DNA from: Chloroflexota bacterium
GTDB lineage: Bacteria > Chloroflexota > Anaerolineae > Anaerolineales > Villigracilaceae
Assembly (NCBI GenBank): GCA_024434165.1
Contig: QMIW01000003.1
Location: 21,156-85,155, forward strand
Reading direction: 5' to 3'
DNA: 64,000 nucleotides
A model generated the notes under the pieces. The model was not told the DNA's origin. It searched no databases and saw nothing but the letters and a program-made list of their open reading frames with translations. Shown piece after piece: positions 43,369-53,329 of this stretch. Position 1 is the first letter of the stretch, and each line of letters begins with the position of its first letter. A program made the translations under genes and the position numbers.

Positions 43369-43972
43369 CGTGTTCCTGTCCTTTGATCTCGGCGAAGTCG
43401 GTGGGGGTGAAGAGCGGTTCGGGAGAATCCGCTCCGGAGGGACGATAAGGTTCAATGAGACGCCGACCCGCCAGATGGTCGTAAAGATGCGCAAGCGATT
43501 TGACGGGATACACTTCCAGGTCGGGAATCAAAGCCGCTTCGGGCGCATCCGCTTCGGGGACGAACATCCGCTTGAATCCATTGGCGCGCGCCGCGGCTGC
43601 CATGGGAAGCACGCCGCGTGTGTGACGGACGACTCCATCCAGTGAAAGTTCGCCGACGACCACTGCGCCCTCGATGGTTTCATGTGGGAGAAATCCTGCA
43701 AGGATAACAACGCCCAGCGCGATGGGAAGATCGTAAGCGGGACCTTCCTTGCGGATGGAGGCGGGAGATAGATTGACGACGATACGATGACGGGGAAAAT
43801 GCAAACCCGCATTCTTGACGGCGGTTTGCACGCGCTCGCGGCTTTCCTGCACGGCGGCATCGGGCAGACCAACGATGATGACGGCGGGGAGGCCGTTGGT
43901 GTAATCCACTTCCACTTCGACGATGACACCTTCCAGCCCCACTACGGCGCAGGAGTAGACGCGGGCAAGCAT
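43280..43972 (-). pseudogene. yifB: Chromosomal yifB/comM, 5' part, split by the element
   Basis: 230 codons from ATG 43972 (MLARVYSCAVV). Reads as a normal YifB N-terminal domain through EIKGQEHVKRALEVAAAGGHNCL; the next residues (MLRPINHQQVLAH) are element DNA and the frame stops, just before the Walker A motif. It therefore lacks the whole ATPase and is non-functional. Its 3' half should lie at the other end of the element, left of the window. Confidence 0.85.
43319..43336. other. Integration junction (attachment site, right end of element)
   Basis: On the minus strand the yifB frame follows the family up to GGHNCL (GGA CAT AAT TGT TTG) and then departs. The element-borne yifB has GGC CAC AAT TGT CTT at the same codons. 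The crossover therefore lies in or next to this 18-bp stretch. The other end of the element is not in the window. Confidence 0.7.
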
Positions 43973-44052
43973 GGGCGAATTGTAATTGACCTTCGGATTT
44001 TTGAAAATTGAAGAAATATCTCCGTGATAGAATTCCCCGCCCGGAGGCATGA

Positions 44053-44724
44053 ATGGCAAAGAAGAAATATTCGATCAACTGGGAGGATGACCTGCCCGTT
44101 TCGTTCGAGGTGAACGGCGTTCAATATGAGTCGCTCGACGATGTTCCGAGCGAAGCGGACCGGCGGAAACTGGAAGCCATGCTGAATTCTTCATTTTTCG
44201 ATGAAGAGTTCGATGCGGAATTCGACGACCCCGCATTCAAGGAGTTGAGCAGGCAAACCGCGCAGATCAATGGTCCGGCGGTGGAGAGAATCATCCTTTG
44301 GATTTTTACGGGAGTGGCTGCGTTGATGTTGATCATTGCGGGCTTCTCGTCGTGGAGCGCGATCTCAAAGATCGGCAGGGAGGAGAGCGCGCCCGGTGTG
44401 GTGGTGGAGATGGTAAAGCAAAGGGAGTACATCAATGAGCAGGATCGGATCGTCCGCGATTATTATTACCCGGTGGTGGAATTCACGGCGCGGGATGGAA
44501 AACGCCGCACGGTTCAAATTACCGAGGGCAACCAGACGCCGCAATATGAAATTGGGGAGGAGGTGACGGTTTTGTACAACCCCGAAAAACCGCTGGATGC
44601 GCGCATCCAATCCTTTGGCAGTTCCGCGCTGATGTGGATTCTGCCCGGCATCACGGGCATTTTGGGGCTTGCTTTTCTCATCGCGGTGATCGCCGTGCGG
44701 AAGTTGATGCCGACGACGGGTTAA
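44053..44724 (+). CDS. DUF3592 membrane protein
   Basis: 223 aa. An acidic cytoplasmic N-terminus, TM near 78-100, a DUF3592 extracytoplasmic domain (YYYPVVEFTARDGKRRTVQ, IGEEVTVLYNPEKP) and a second TM (about 193-215). Chromosomal, divergent from the split yifB by 80 bp. Function of DUF3592 is unknown. A weak GGAGG/CCTCC hairpin with T5 follows (44733-44757). Confidence 0.75.
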   Translation: MAKKKYSINWEDDLPVSFEVNGVQYESLDDVPSEADRRKLEAMLNSSFFDEEFDAEFDDPAFKELSRQTAQINGPAVERIILWIFTGVAALMLIIAGFSSWSAISKIGREESAPGVVVEMVKQREYINEQDRIVRDYYYPVVEFTARDGKRRTVQITEGNQTPQYEIGEEVTVLYNPEKPLDARIQSFGSSALMWILPGITGILGLAFLIAVIAVRKLMPTTG

Positions 44725-44940
44725 GGAACGCGGGAGGCAAAAGCCCTCCAACCTTTTTCGGCTCCCTGGGATTAATAAGTGGGGTCGGTACACGGAACAC
44801 ATGGAAAACACGGATTTTCCTTTGAGTTCTTTCCGTGAACACCTTGAAACCTGTGTCCAAAAAGAGTTTACCCCACCCAATCCCAAAAACCCTTTTATCC
44901 AACAACTGGAGTCGTTGGATTGCACATCCGCAAAATCCAT

Positions 44941-44974
44941 AAAGAAGCCGCCCTCGATCGAGGGCGGCTTCTTT
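44941..44974. terminator. Perfect 17+17 bp palindromic terminator
   Basis: AAAGAAGCCGCCCTCGA followed directly by its complement. It stands just after the stop of the ExeM-like gene (minus strand) and would end transcription from both sides. The remaining intergenic DNA (44725-44940) shows only a weak hairpin. Confidence 0.85.
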
Positions 44975-44986
44975 GTTGCAATTGTC

Positions 44987-47900
44987 TTACTTGAACTTGA
45001 AATTGGCGAGGTGGATCGAACCGTCCTTCAGGATCACGACCAACTGGCGGCAGGTGCCTGCCCATGCCTTGTTGGTCTTCCAGACATACGTGTACCGATC
45101 TGACGACGCATTGTACGACAGACCGCTTCCGCCTGCGGTTACGGTTTGTTCGATGTCATCCAATGGGCTGTTCGTATCGCAGGCGATCTTCCGCGACACC
45201 GGATAGCCGGCGAGGAAGATATCCAAGCCCTGGTCTCCGCCGAGGCTGAACTTCACGGGGATGGCGCTGCCCGCCTTCGCGGCGTTCAACACCGGGAGGT
45301 TGTCAATCGGCGGGAAGAATCCGCTGAAGTCGTAATGGAGCAGGTCCAAACCGACAATGACCGGGTCGTGGTCGGAAGAGCGATAGGCATTGGGTTCGTA
45401 GATCGCCTCCTGCGCGGGCGGCTTGAAGGAGGTGTCGTAATCCAGCAGGTCCGGCTCGTCGGCATTGATGTGCCAGTCTGCCGCGCCCGTCACTTGCGGG
45501 GTGAGGCTGGGGTTCGATAAGGCATGATCCAGATAACCGAACTGACCGTCGAACACGTAGGAGTAGGCGTATTCGCCCTGGTATTCCCTGATCAGGTTGG
45601 TGTATCCGCCCGCCAGGATGGCGTCAATCGGGTTTTCCATGGCATACGAGTTGAGGTCGCCGATGATAATCACATCCGCATCGCCGCTTCCGGTCGGGTC
45701 GGTTGCCAGCCAGTCTACGAGGGCTTCGGCGGCTTGCGTGCGGGTGTAGTTCCAATAGCCTTGTCCGTCGCCCTGGTCGCAATCCAACGTGTCGTTGTCC
45801 GGGTCGCCATCCACGCATATTCCAACCGGCGGGGTGGTGGAGGCGAGTCCCGAGTCGCCTTTGGATTTAAAGTGATTGACGACGACCGTGAATCGGGCGC
45901 CGGTGGATAGATCTTCGAATGTCTGGGCAAGGGCGGGGCGGCTTCTGGTATCCACGAAGCGCGGGTCAACGCTCGAATCGAGGATCTTGAAATCGCCAAC
46001 CGGCGTGACCTTGCCGGGTTTGTAAATCAGACCCACGCGAATGGCGTCTGTACCGATCACGCCGGTGTCAATATACGCGTACGTTCCTGGGCCCAGCATT
46101 GCGTTGAGTCCCGCCACCACGCCGTTCACCGGATCGCCAAGCGGGTCAACGCCGATGGTGTTCTCCAATTCATTGAGACCGACGACATCGGCATCGAGCC
46201 CGACGAGCGCGGCGAGGAGTTTATCGCGCTGGCGCGAAAATTCCAACGGCTGGTTGCCGTCCCAACCGCGGCATTCCAGGCTCGGCACCGGACCGCAGAG
46301 ATTATCCGCCGGGTCGTCGGGAGCGTTGGAAGCCTCTTGAATGTTGTCGGGGGTCAGGAAGAAGTTGAGCGTGTTCATCGCTGCAACCTTCAGACTGCCG
46401 TTCACGTCTTCAGGCGCGTTCGTCCGCGGATTAACGGACTCGTACTCGGCGGGTTCCGTTGGCTGGATGCGATAGAGACCGAAATCATAGCCGAGAACGC
46501 CGACTGCATCTGTCACCCGATCGCCGCCGCGGAAACGGTTCAACAACGAGAAGGGATCGCCGTTCGGGTGGCGGACCGAGACCGGGTTCTGGGTGCCAAG
46601 CCCATCGTCGAGGGTGATGCGGCGCAGGCTGTTGGCAAGCGTGCGGGCGTTCGCGTCAAGCCCCGGCTCGTCAACGGATGTGCCGGTAAAGGGACGCGAT
46701 TCCCCGTCGAGCGGTAATGCCAGCACGATTTCGCCGAAACGTTCATAGTTGAAGTATTCGGAGATGACGAGCGGCTGCGAGAAACGCACCAACATGCCTT
46801 CGAAACGCTCCGGGAAGTTCGCATCGGCAAAGGGCATCAGCACTTCGGTCGGTTCCACACTGCCGCTGCCGCAGTTGATAATGTTCGCGGCAGGCACCGC
46901 CGAATTGTTGCTGTTCGAACCGTTGAGCGTGGTCTGGTTGAAGCGCTCACGCGCATAACCGGTGACGCGCACCACCTGACCGGCGCTCACGAGATTGGAA
47001 CTGCCGGTAAAGACGAAGATGCCGTCGGAGGTTGCCGCATCGCCGTCGCCGATGACATCCTGCATGTAGAAGCCCTGCAAGCCGGCGCTTCCTTCAAAAT
47101 CACCCACCACCACGCCTTGTGTTGTGACCGTGCCGGGAATGGGAGTGGAAAGACCATCGCCCTGAATTTCATAGATGGGTGTAAAACCGGTGGCGCAAAC
47201 GTCGTACGGCGAGAAACCGACAATGAAATTGACTTCCATGTCGTCCGGCGGGTCGTTCGCATCCTGGTCGCTGACCTGATCCGCAAAGATGGTCAGCGTG
47301 CATTCTTCTCCGTGGACCAGCGGCACACCGGGGTCGAGCGTGAAAGTTGTCGGTCCGCCGCTGAAGGAGGTAGAAATGCCCGCGCCGCTGACGGAACAGG
47401 TAAGGTCGAACCATGGATCGGTGACGTTAACCGGTTCACTGAAAGTGACGGTGAGGTTGGCATTGACCGGGAAGTCCGTTGCGCCGTCTTCAGGAAAGGT
47501 ATTCGAAACTTCGGGAGCGTCATCCACCGGGTTGGATACCGCGCTGACGCTCAGGTCGTCCACCGCCAGTCCGTGATCATTGTTCGCATCGTTGATATCC
47601 TGCCAGCGCAGCCAGACTTCCTGATTGGGCTGGATGTTCAAACCGGTAATGGATGCCGATAATGTCAAACGATTTGCCGGGGCGTTGCCGTCCAATGCGC
47701 TGGGGGCGGTGGTGCCGAAGATCGGTGAAGTGAAATCGAGCGCGTCGAAATCGCTCCATGTGCCGCTTGAGATGCTCGTCGCGCCCACCTGATATTGGAA
47801 ATCCAATGTCTGGGCGACCGAAGGCGAGGCGGTGGAACTGCCGCCAGTGCGCCATTGCTCGCCGGTGTAAGTTATGTCAAGTTGAGTGACTACGCCGCCG

Positions 47901-48244
47901 GTATCGTTGACGAAACGCACGCCATAGAATATTGTGCTGGTGGAACCGGAGGCAATCGAGCCAAGCGCGCGGTCGGCGGCGGTGGCGCCAAAGCTGTACA
48001 AACCGCCTGCATTGCTCGTACCGGCGCCGGCGATATAGAGGATGCGGGTGCTGTACCAGCCGGAAATGGTCGCGTCGTTGGTCCAGGTGTTGCTGGAGCC
48101 TGTGCTCGCCAACGTATCGAAGTTCTGTGCGTAGGTTCCCGCCAGAGAAGCGGGTGCGGCTTTCACCGTTTGCACGGGCATTCCCCCCAACGCCAACGCC
48201 AGGATCGTCACCAGTGAAAATGCTTTGAACAAAAGCCTATTCAT
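44987..48244 (-). CDS. ExeM/NucH-type secreted endonuclease
   Basis: 1085 aa: signal peptide (cleaved about residue 29, VKAAP), an N-terminal beta-domain of the lamin-tail/PEP-like type, a BIG5-like Ig domain (VSNTFPEDGATDFPVNANLTVTFSEPV), an OB-like nuclease-associated domain (TQGVVVGDFEGS...GFYMQD) and a C-terminal endonuclease/exonuclease/phosphatase domain with VAAMNTLNFF, DVVGLNELEN, VIIIGDLNSYA and YRSSDHDPVIVGL, containing the catalytic Asn, Glu, Asp and His. The family degrades extracellular DNA for nutrients or biofilm remodelling. A C-terminal beta-domain (LNAAKAGSAIPVKFSLGGDQG) follows the nuclease. Confidence 0.88.
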   Translation of the reverse strand: MNRLLFKAFSLVTILALALGGMPVQTVKAAPASLAGTYAQNFDTLASTGSSNTWTNDATISGWYSTRILYIAGAGTSNAGGLYSFGATAADRALGSIASGSTSTIFYGVRFVNDTGGVVTQLDITYTGEQWRTGGSSTASPSVAQTLDFQYQVGATSISSGTWSDFDALDFTSPIFGTTAPSALDGNAPANRLTLSASITGLNIQPNQEVWLRWQDINDANNDHGLAVDDLSVSAVSNPVDDAPEVSNTFPEDGATDFPVNANLTVTFSEPVNVTDPWFDLTCSVSGAGISTSFSGGPTTFTLDPGVPLVHGEECTLTIFADQVSDQDANDPPDDMEVNFIVGFSPYDVCATGFTPIYEIQGDGLSTPIPGTVTTQGVVVGDFEGSAGLQGFYMQDVIGDGDAATSDGIFVFTGSSNLVSAGQVVRVTGYARERFNQTTLNGSNSNNSAVPAANIINCGSGSVEPTEVLMPFADANFPERFEGMLVRFSQPLVISEYFNYERFGEIVLALPLDGESRPFTGTSVDEPGLDANARTLANSLRRITLDDGLGTQNPVSVRHPNGDPFSLLNRFRGGDRVTDAVGVLGYDFGLYRIQPTEPAEYESVNPRTNAPEDVNGSLKVAAMNTLNFFLTPDNIQEASNAPDDPADNLCGPVPSLECRGWDGNQPLEFSRQRDKLLAALVGLDADVVGLNELENTIGVDPLGDPVNGVVAGLNAMLGPGTYAYIDTGVIGTDAIRVGLIYKPGKVTPVGDFKILDSSVDPRFVDTRSRPALAQTFEDLSTGARFTVVVNHFKSKGDSGLASTTPPVGICVDGDPDNDTLDCDQGDGQGYWNYTRTQAAEALVDWLATDPTGSGDADVIIIGDLNSYAMENPIDAILAGGYTNLIREYQGEYAYSYVFDGQFGYLDHALSNPSLTPQVTGAADWHINADEPDLLDYDTSFKPPAQEAIYEPNAYRSSDHDPVIVGLDLLHYDFSGFFPPIDNLPVLNAAKAGSAIPVKFSLGGDQGLDIFLAGYPVSRKIACDTNSPLDDIEQTVTAGGSGLSYNASSDRYTYVWKTNKAWAGTCRQLVVILKDGSIHLANFKFK

Positions 48245-48677
48245 GTATCATTCTCCTCTTCGAGGTCGAGATTGCCGGCTCTACCGTTTTTAACGGGAAA
48301 ACCATTCTTAAACACGACCCTCATGCTGAGGGCTTAGGGCACGACGGTCACGAAGGAGAAATCTCGAAAAAACAGCCTTCTTTTTTTCCCTTGTATACTT
48401 GGCGCCCTTTGTGGTGAGATGTTTTCCCGTTCGTTACGGGAGAGTCAGATTGCCGAACTTGCAGCCATATTTTGAAGCCATCGGAATATTTGATTTTCAC
48501 GTACGAGGGCGCCTCCTGACGGACTTGTCCGAATCACACCATTGACGTTAAATTCCACCCGTAAATTGATTTTAGATGAGACCTGACAAAAATGCAAGCA
48601 GACTTTCCTTTATGATACGATTCTGCCGCTCGCCCATCCGCCAGTTTTTCTCCGCCATCACACCCGGATAAACCAAC
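48245..48677. other. 433-bp intergenic region
   Basis: Divergent spacer between the ExeM-like and GT39-like genes, so it must hold promoters for both. No open frame of note. An imperfect GAAGGAGAAATC...TTTTTTTCCC stretch and a cluster of GTCACGAAGG-type words resemble decayed mini-repeats seen elsewhere in the window (about 53530-53580). I find no near-consensus promoter. Confidence 0.3.
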
Positions 48678-50198
48678 ATGCTTCAACGTCGTGCAATTCC
48701 CGTTTTGATTTTGCTCATCGCCGTCAGCGCGGCGCTGGCAGTTTTGCGCTTCGACTCCCTGCAAATCGGCGCCTCCTACGACGATGCGCATTACATCATC
48801 CTCGCGGAGAGCCTCGCCAGCGGGCAGGGCTACCAGCTCATCAATTTTCCGCGCCCGCAAATCGAACGGAATTTCCCGCCCGGCTGGTCTCTTCTGCTTG
48901 CGCCGTTCACGCTCGTCTTCCCAAAGAATTACGACGCGCTCAAAGTCGTTTCGCTTGTTTTATGGCTGGCTTCGATTCCGCTGGTGTATCAACTCTTCTC
49001 CAAACGACTTCCCTCCCCCACGCTCGAAATCCTGACCGGGCTGGCTGCGCTCAACCCGCTGCTCATCGGCGCATCGGTCACGGTGATGTCTGAATCGGCG
49101 TATTTGTTTTTTTCGTTATTGGCGCTGCTCGCCTTCGAGAAATCAAACGGACGCAGCATCGGCTGGATCGTCTCCGCCGTCCTGCTCGCCTTTTATGCCC
49201 AGCAGATTCGCACGATTGGGATTGCGCTTGGCGCTTCGCTCCTGATCGTCCTCCTGCTCACGCGCCGCTTTCGGGACCTGGGAACTGCCGCTGTTATTCT
49301 GACGGTTGGGATTCTGCTCCAGGCTGGAATCAACCTCCGCAACGGCGGCACGGTCATCTCGTCCGGGTATGAGGCGCAGGTATTAAGCGGGTCGGCGGTC
49401 GAGAAACTCGCTCAGGTCTGGTCGAACGCATCCGGCTACTTCGATGAAGTCCTCGCCGGTTCGTTGATTCCCGTCTTCGGCGCGCGGCTGGATGCGTTTT
49501 TATCCGGCTTCGGTTTGGGCTGGCTGACAGCCGCCCTGAACGCCGTCATTTTGCTGGTCATCGCCCTGGGGCTGTTCGCCTGGAAACCCAGAGTCGAATG
49601 GATGCACATTTATTTTCTGATCTATGCGCTGGGCATTCTGGCGTTTTGGAACCCGAAGGTGGGGAGCGTGAAGGCGCGGTTTTTGATTCCGATTCTGCCG
49701 ATGCTGTATTTTTATTTTCTGGTCGGAATCGGGCGGCTGATGGAGGTCATTTCACGCGCACGTCCCGCTTTTGCTACACGCAGTTTTTTTGGAATCTCCG
49801 GGCTGATTGCGCTGACCCTGCTGGCGCGCAACATTCAGGATTGGCGCTCCCCCGTCCGCGAGCAGATGACCGACCTTTCGATTGGCGCGAGTTGGGTTGC
49901 CGAACACGCGCCCGCCGATGCGATTGTGATGGTGAACGAACCCGTCCCGGCGTATGTGCACGTCAAACGCCGGACGATCGGTTTCCCGAGGAACGACCAG
50001 GATTTGCTAACCTATCTCGATAACCAGGGCATTGATTACATCATCGTCGCCCCGCCGCTTCAATCGCCGCCCGGCACGGAACTGGAGAAAAAGATCGAGG
50101 AGCAAATCCTGCCCATCCTCGAATCCATGCCGGAAAGGTTTGTTGTGGTGTATGAAAGCCCCCAGCAGAACGTAACCGTCTACCGGGTCAACCCATAA
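48678..50198 (+). CDS. GT39/ArnT-like polytopic glycosyltransferase
   Basis: 506 aa, about eleven TM helices. An acidic pair in the first extracytoplasmic loop (ASYDDAHYIILAESLASGQGYQ) and PPGWSLLLAP are the hallmarks of PMT/ArnT-like (GT-C) enzymes that use polyprenyl-phosphate sugars, and the C-terminal soluble part (VNEPVPAYVHVKRR) fits. Donor and acceptor cannot be told from sequence. Confidence 0.7.
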   Translation: MLQRRAIPVLILLIAVSAALAVLRFDSLQIGASYDDAHYIILAESLASGQGYQLINFPRPQIERNFPPGWSLLLAPFTLVFPKNYDALKVVSLVLWLASIPLVYQLFSKRLPSPTLEILTGLAALNPLLIGASVTVMSESAYLFFSLLALLAFEKSNGRSIGWIVSAVLLAFYAQQIRTIGIALGASLLIVLLLTRRFRDLGTAAVILTVGILLQAGINLRNGGTVISSGYEAQVLSGSAVEKLAQVWSNASGYFDEVLAGSLIPVFGARLDAFLSGFGLGWLTAALNAVILLVIALGLFAWKPRVEWMHIYFLIYALGILAFWNPKVGSVKARFLIPILPMLYFYFLVGIGRLMEVISRARPAFATRSFFGISGLIALTLLARNIQDWRSPVREQMTDLSIGASWVAEHAPADAIVMVNEPVPAYVHVKRRTIGFPRNDQDLLTYLDNQGIDYIIVAPPLQSPPGTELEKKIEEQILPILESMPERFVVVYESPQQNVTVYRVNP

Positions 50199-50243
50199 CA
50201 TCAGTTAAAATAGAACCATCCCTCGTCAAGGCACAGCGATTCC

Positions 50244-51446
50244 ATGTCACCCGAAACACCGGCTGAAACCAACCCTGCAAAAAAGAGTCTCTCCGAGTTC
50301 AAAGCGGAGGCGTATGCAAACATCCCGCAGATGGAACTCGTCCTGCTGGCGGTCCTGCTTCTGCAAAACGACGATCTCCCCGCCACGACCGAGGAAATCG
50401 TCTCCATCTGCTTCCGGCTGTTTCCGCAGAGTTTTGCATTGAAGAACTACTTTTACTGGCCCGACTCCGCGCTAGCGGCGCGCCGCTTACAGGACGCGAA
50501 GGAGCGGGGCTTGCTCAAAGGGACGTCGGCGGAGGGGTATGCGTTGAAGGTCAAGGGGAAGCAGACCGCCAGACGAGCTGCAAAGGCATTGGGCATTGAA
50601 CTGCCCAAGCCGAAGAAGATCGAAGCGCCGCAGCCCGTCAAAGTGGAAGCCGAACCGGTAAAGGAAGAGGCTGCCCCTGCCAGGGCGGAGCCGCAGCCCA
50701 AAACGCCTGCGGCGGAAAAGAAGAAAGTCAAACGCGCCGCGCCTGTCAAAAAGCAGGTCAAAAAATCCGCCCGCAAGAAGGAAGCCCGGAAAGAAGCCGC
50801 GCCGGTCATTCGAAAGAAAGTCAAGCCGAAGCCGGTCGAGGTCAAAAAGACCGTCAGACCGGCTGCCAAGCCAAAGCCGAAGCGGAAGGCGAAGGTTACG
50901 GCTCCGGCCAGGAAGGCGGTTGTTCACAAAAAACCAACGAGCGGCGGGAAACGGGCTGCGAACGTTTCGAGTCAAAAGGTTCGAAGCGAAAAGCCGAAAA
51001 CGGTGAAGCCTCAAAAAGCGCAGCCCACACAGTTGACGCTGGCGCTTCCGGTGAAGGAAAAGGCTGCGGGGTCAGCGGGCAGTTCAAAGTCCGGGCGTGA
51101 GGCGAAGCCCGCCAAACAGACAGCCGCGCCCGTTCCGCAAGTCCAGTTCTCGAAAGAGGAAAAGGACAAGGCGGGGAAAATCGTCAAGTTGATGGAGCGT
51201 TCGGATGCCTATCTGCAATACAAAAAGAACGGCGGCAAGGCGCGCATCAGTGAGTTCGATTTCCGCAACATGCTGTACGCGACGATGGAGTCTTCGGCGG
51301 AAACGCTGAAACGCAATGTGGATCTGTTCAAACGTTATGCAGGCATCCACAACCGGATGGATCTGATCGCCTTTTTGACATTTTGCGAGGAGAGTTTTGC
51401 GCCTTTATTGAATGCAAAACAACCCGCCAGAAAGTTGAAGTTTTAA
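50244..51446 (+). CDS. Histone-H1-like protein with winged-helix head
   Basis: 400 aa in three parts: an N-terminal winged-helix-like domain (about 15-110, QMELVLLAVLLLQNDDLPATTEEI...LKGTSAEGYALK), a ~190-residue Lys/Ala/Pro/Val linker (KKKVKRAAPVKKQVKKSARKK) that resembles the tail of histone H1, and a C-terminal helical domain (about 305-390, KDKAGKIVKLMERSDAYLQY). Two bases separate its stop from the ATG of the GHKL ATPase, so they form one unit. The linker suggests non-specific DNA binding and compaction. I do not recognise the C-terminal domain. Confidence 0.65.
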   Translation: MSPETPAETNPAKKSLSEFKAEAYANIPQMELVLLAVLLLQNDDLPATTEEIVSICFRLFPQSFALKNYFYWPDSALAARRLQDAKERGLLKGTSAEGYALKVKGKQTARRAAKALGIELPKPKKIEAPQPVKVEAEPVKEEAAPARAEPQPKTPAAEKKKVKRAAPVKKQVKKSARKKEARKEAAPVIRKKVKPKPVEVKKTVRPAAKPKPKRKAKVTAPARKAVVHKKPTSGGKRAANVSSQKVRSEKPKTVKPQKAQPTQLTLALPVKEKAAGSAGSSKSGREAKPAKQTAAPVPQVQFSKEEKDKAGKIVKLMERSDAYLQYKKNGGKARISEFDFRNMLYATMESSAETLKRNVDLFKRYAGIHNRMDLIAFLTFCEESFAPLLNAKQPARKLKF

Positions 51447-51448
51447 TT

Positions 51449-53329
51449 ATGGCAAGCAGCAGGAAGTTACAGTACGCGGACCGCGTTGCCATCCAACAGG
51501 CGGATCAGGCGATTCGCAAGGATGTGCTGCGCGCGCTCGTGGAAGTCATTACCAACAGCAACGACAGTTATTCGCGCCTCGAACATGCGGGCGTATCCAC
51601 AGGGGGGTTGATCGTCATCGAGGTGACGCGCAAGCACAGGAACTCGGTCATCCGTATTCAGGATTTCGCCGAGGGCATGACCGACTCGCGCATGGACAAG
51701 GTGGTGGGCACCTACGGCGAAGCCACCAGCGGAATCAAGGAAGACAAGCACGTGCGCGGCATGTGGGGGCGCGGCTTGAAGGATTCCATTTTCGGGCTGG
51801 GATACGGCTACGTGCGTTCGTTCAAGGGCCCGAACTTTTATTCGTGTTCGCTGTTATTGAAGAAGGGCGTGCCGACGTTCGACCTGGACGACCCCGTCCG
51901 CGCGACGGCGGCATTGCGGGAAAAATACAACGTGCCGCAGGGCAACAGCACCATCGTGGAGATCGTCGTCTCGCGCGATGACGTGAAGATGCCGCAGTAC
52001 AACAACCTGCGCAATTACCTGCAGCGGCACTTCGAACTGCGCCCGATCATGAGCAACCCCAAACGCAGGATCATCCTGCGCGACATCGGCTCGGACGGAA
52101 AGGTGCGCCAGGAACACGAACTCAGTTACCGCGCGCCGCGCGGCGAAAAGGTTTTGAGCGAGCGAATCAAGGTGCCGGGTTTTCCCGCCTATGCAAAACT
52201 GGAAGTCTACCGGTCTGCCATTCAACTTTCGACCAGGGGTGAGGAAGGCGATTACGCCGACGGCGGACTGCTGGTGATCAGCCGCGCCACGGTCATTTCA
52301 CTGACCATGTTCAAGTTCGAGAACGACCCGTACGCGGCGTATTTCTACGGCTCGATCCAATGCGATTACCTGCACGACCTGTTGAAGAACGACGAGCCGG
52401 TGCTGACCGCCACCCGCGACGGCATCAACTGGACGCATCCGTTTGCGAAGGCGTTGAAACTTGCCGTGGAAGCCAAACTCGAACCGCTCATCCAGGCGGA
52501 GCGCGAACACGCCATCCACGACGAGCAGACCAAACTGGATAAGAAACTGCGCCAGAAGCTGGACCGCGCCCTGCACGAACTGAACTCGATTGCCATGACC
52601 GAACTGCGCGACCAGCGCGAAGGCGAAGATCACCGGAAGGTGGAACTGCCCGAATCAGGCATGGGTTTCTTCCCCGAACGGCTGTACGTGCAGACCGGTC
52701 AGGCTGCGACGTTGATTCTGCGTGTGGCATTGGGCGAAAACGAACGCCAGAACGCGACGGCAACCGTGATTTCCAACAGCCCTGAGATCATCGTCGCCAC
52801 CCCGCAGGTGACGTTCAAGCCGCATAAAACCGACCCCACCGTGCTGGAGGCGCGCGTCAAGGTGGAAGGCAGGCAGGTGGGCGGCGAAGGCACGGTGACA
52901 GCGTACCTCGGCAGGAACCGCGCGCAAGCCATCGTGCAGGTCCATTCCAAAAGGGAAACCCTGGTCACGCCGCCGGCGCGCGGAAGCAGGGCATTGTTCA
53001 CCGACATCAAATTCGACGACCGCACCGACCCGCGCCAGCGCGTCTATTACGACCGCGTCAATTCGAGCATTGTCATCGCCACCGCCGCGCCCTCGGTGAA
53101 GCTCTATCTCGACGGGAACAACCGCCTCGACTCCACCGTGCAGGGTCAGGTGCTGCTGGCGGAACTGATCACCGAAGCGGTGTGCCGCGAGATCGCGCGC
53201 GAAGGCGTGGAAAAAGGCAGATACCTCGTGCTCGAAGGCTCCGAAGCGGATGCGATTCAGAATCACTTCATCCGCCTGCAAAACCGGTACGCGCACCTCA
53301 TCCATCAATACATCGTGACAAAAGAATAA
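51449..53329 (+). CDS. GHKL (MORC/Hsp90-type) ATPase with Ig-like domain
   Basis: 626 aa from ATG 51449 (MASSRKLQY), two bases after the upstream stop. N-terminal Bergerat fold: N-box EVITNSNDSY (about 32-41), G1 QDFAEGM (Asp72, Gly76), G2 GRGLKDS (107-113), followed by a transducer-like domain and a helical linker. A beta-rich region (about 430-500, PEIIVATPQVTFKPHKT...GTVTAYLGRNRAQAIVQV) resembles an Ig/BIG domain. There is no kinase HisKA domain, so it is MORC/MutL/Hsp90-like rather than a sensor kinase. Prokaryotic MORC-type ATPases are known in DNA-related and defence contexts. Paired with an H1-like protein, it may remodel or compact DNA; this is inference. Confidence 0.75.
   Translation: MASSRKLQYADRVAIQQADQAIRKDVLRALVEVITNSNDSYSRLEHAGVSTGGLIVIEVTRKHRNSVIRIQDFAEGMTDSRMDKVVGTYGEATSGIKEDKHVRGMWGRGLKDSIFGLGYGYVRSFKGPNFYSCSLLLKKGVPTFDLDDPVRATAALREKYNVPQGNSTIVEIVVSRDDVKMPQYNNLRNYLQRHFELRPIMSNPKRRIILRDIGSDGKVRQEHELSYRAPRGEKVLSERIKVPGFPAYAKLEVYRSAIQLSTRGEEGDYADGGLLVISRATVISLTMFKFENDPYAAYFYGSIQCDYLHDLLKNDEPVLTATRDGINWTHPFAKALKLAVEAKLEPLIQAEREHAIHDEQTKLDKKLRQKLDRALHELNSIAMTELRDQREGEDHRKVELPESGMGFFPERLYVQTGQAATLILRVALGENERQNATATVISNSPEIIVATPQVTFKPHKTDPTVLEARVKVEGRQVGGEGTVTAYLGRNRAQAIVQVHSKRETLVTPPARGSRALFTDIKFDDRTDPRQRVYYDRVNSSIVIATAAPSVKLYLDGNNRLDSTVQGQVLLAELITEAVCREIAREGVEKGRYLVLEGSEADAIQNHFIRLQNRYAHLIHQYIVTKE

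Noticed and set aside
50244..51446. GC-rich minus-strand frames opposite the H1-like linker (Phe/Arg/Leu-rich)
   Set aside because: They are the antisense of Lys/Ala codons and have no start signals.
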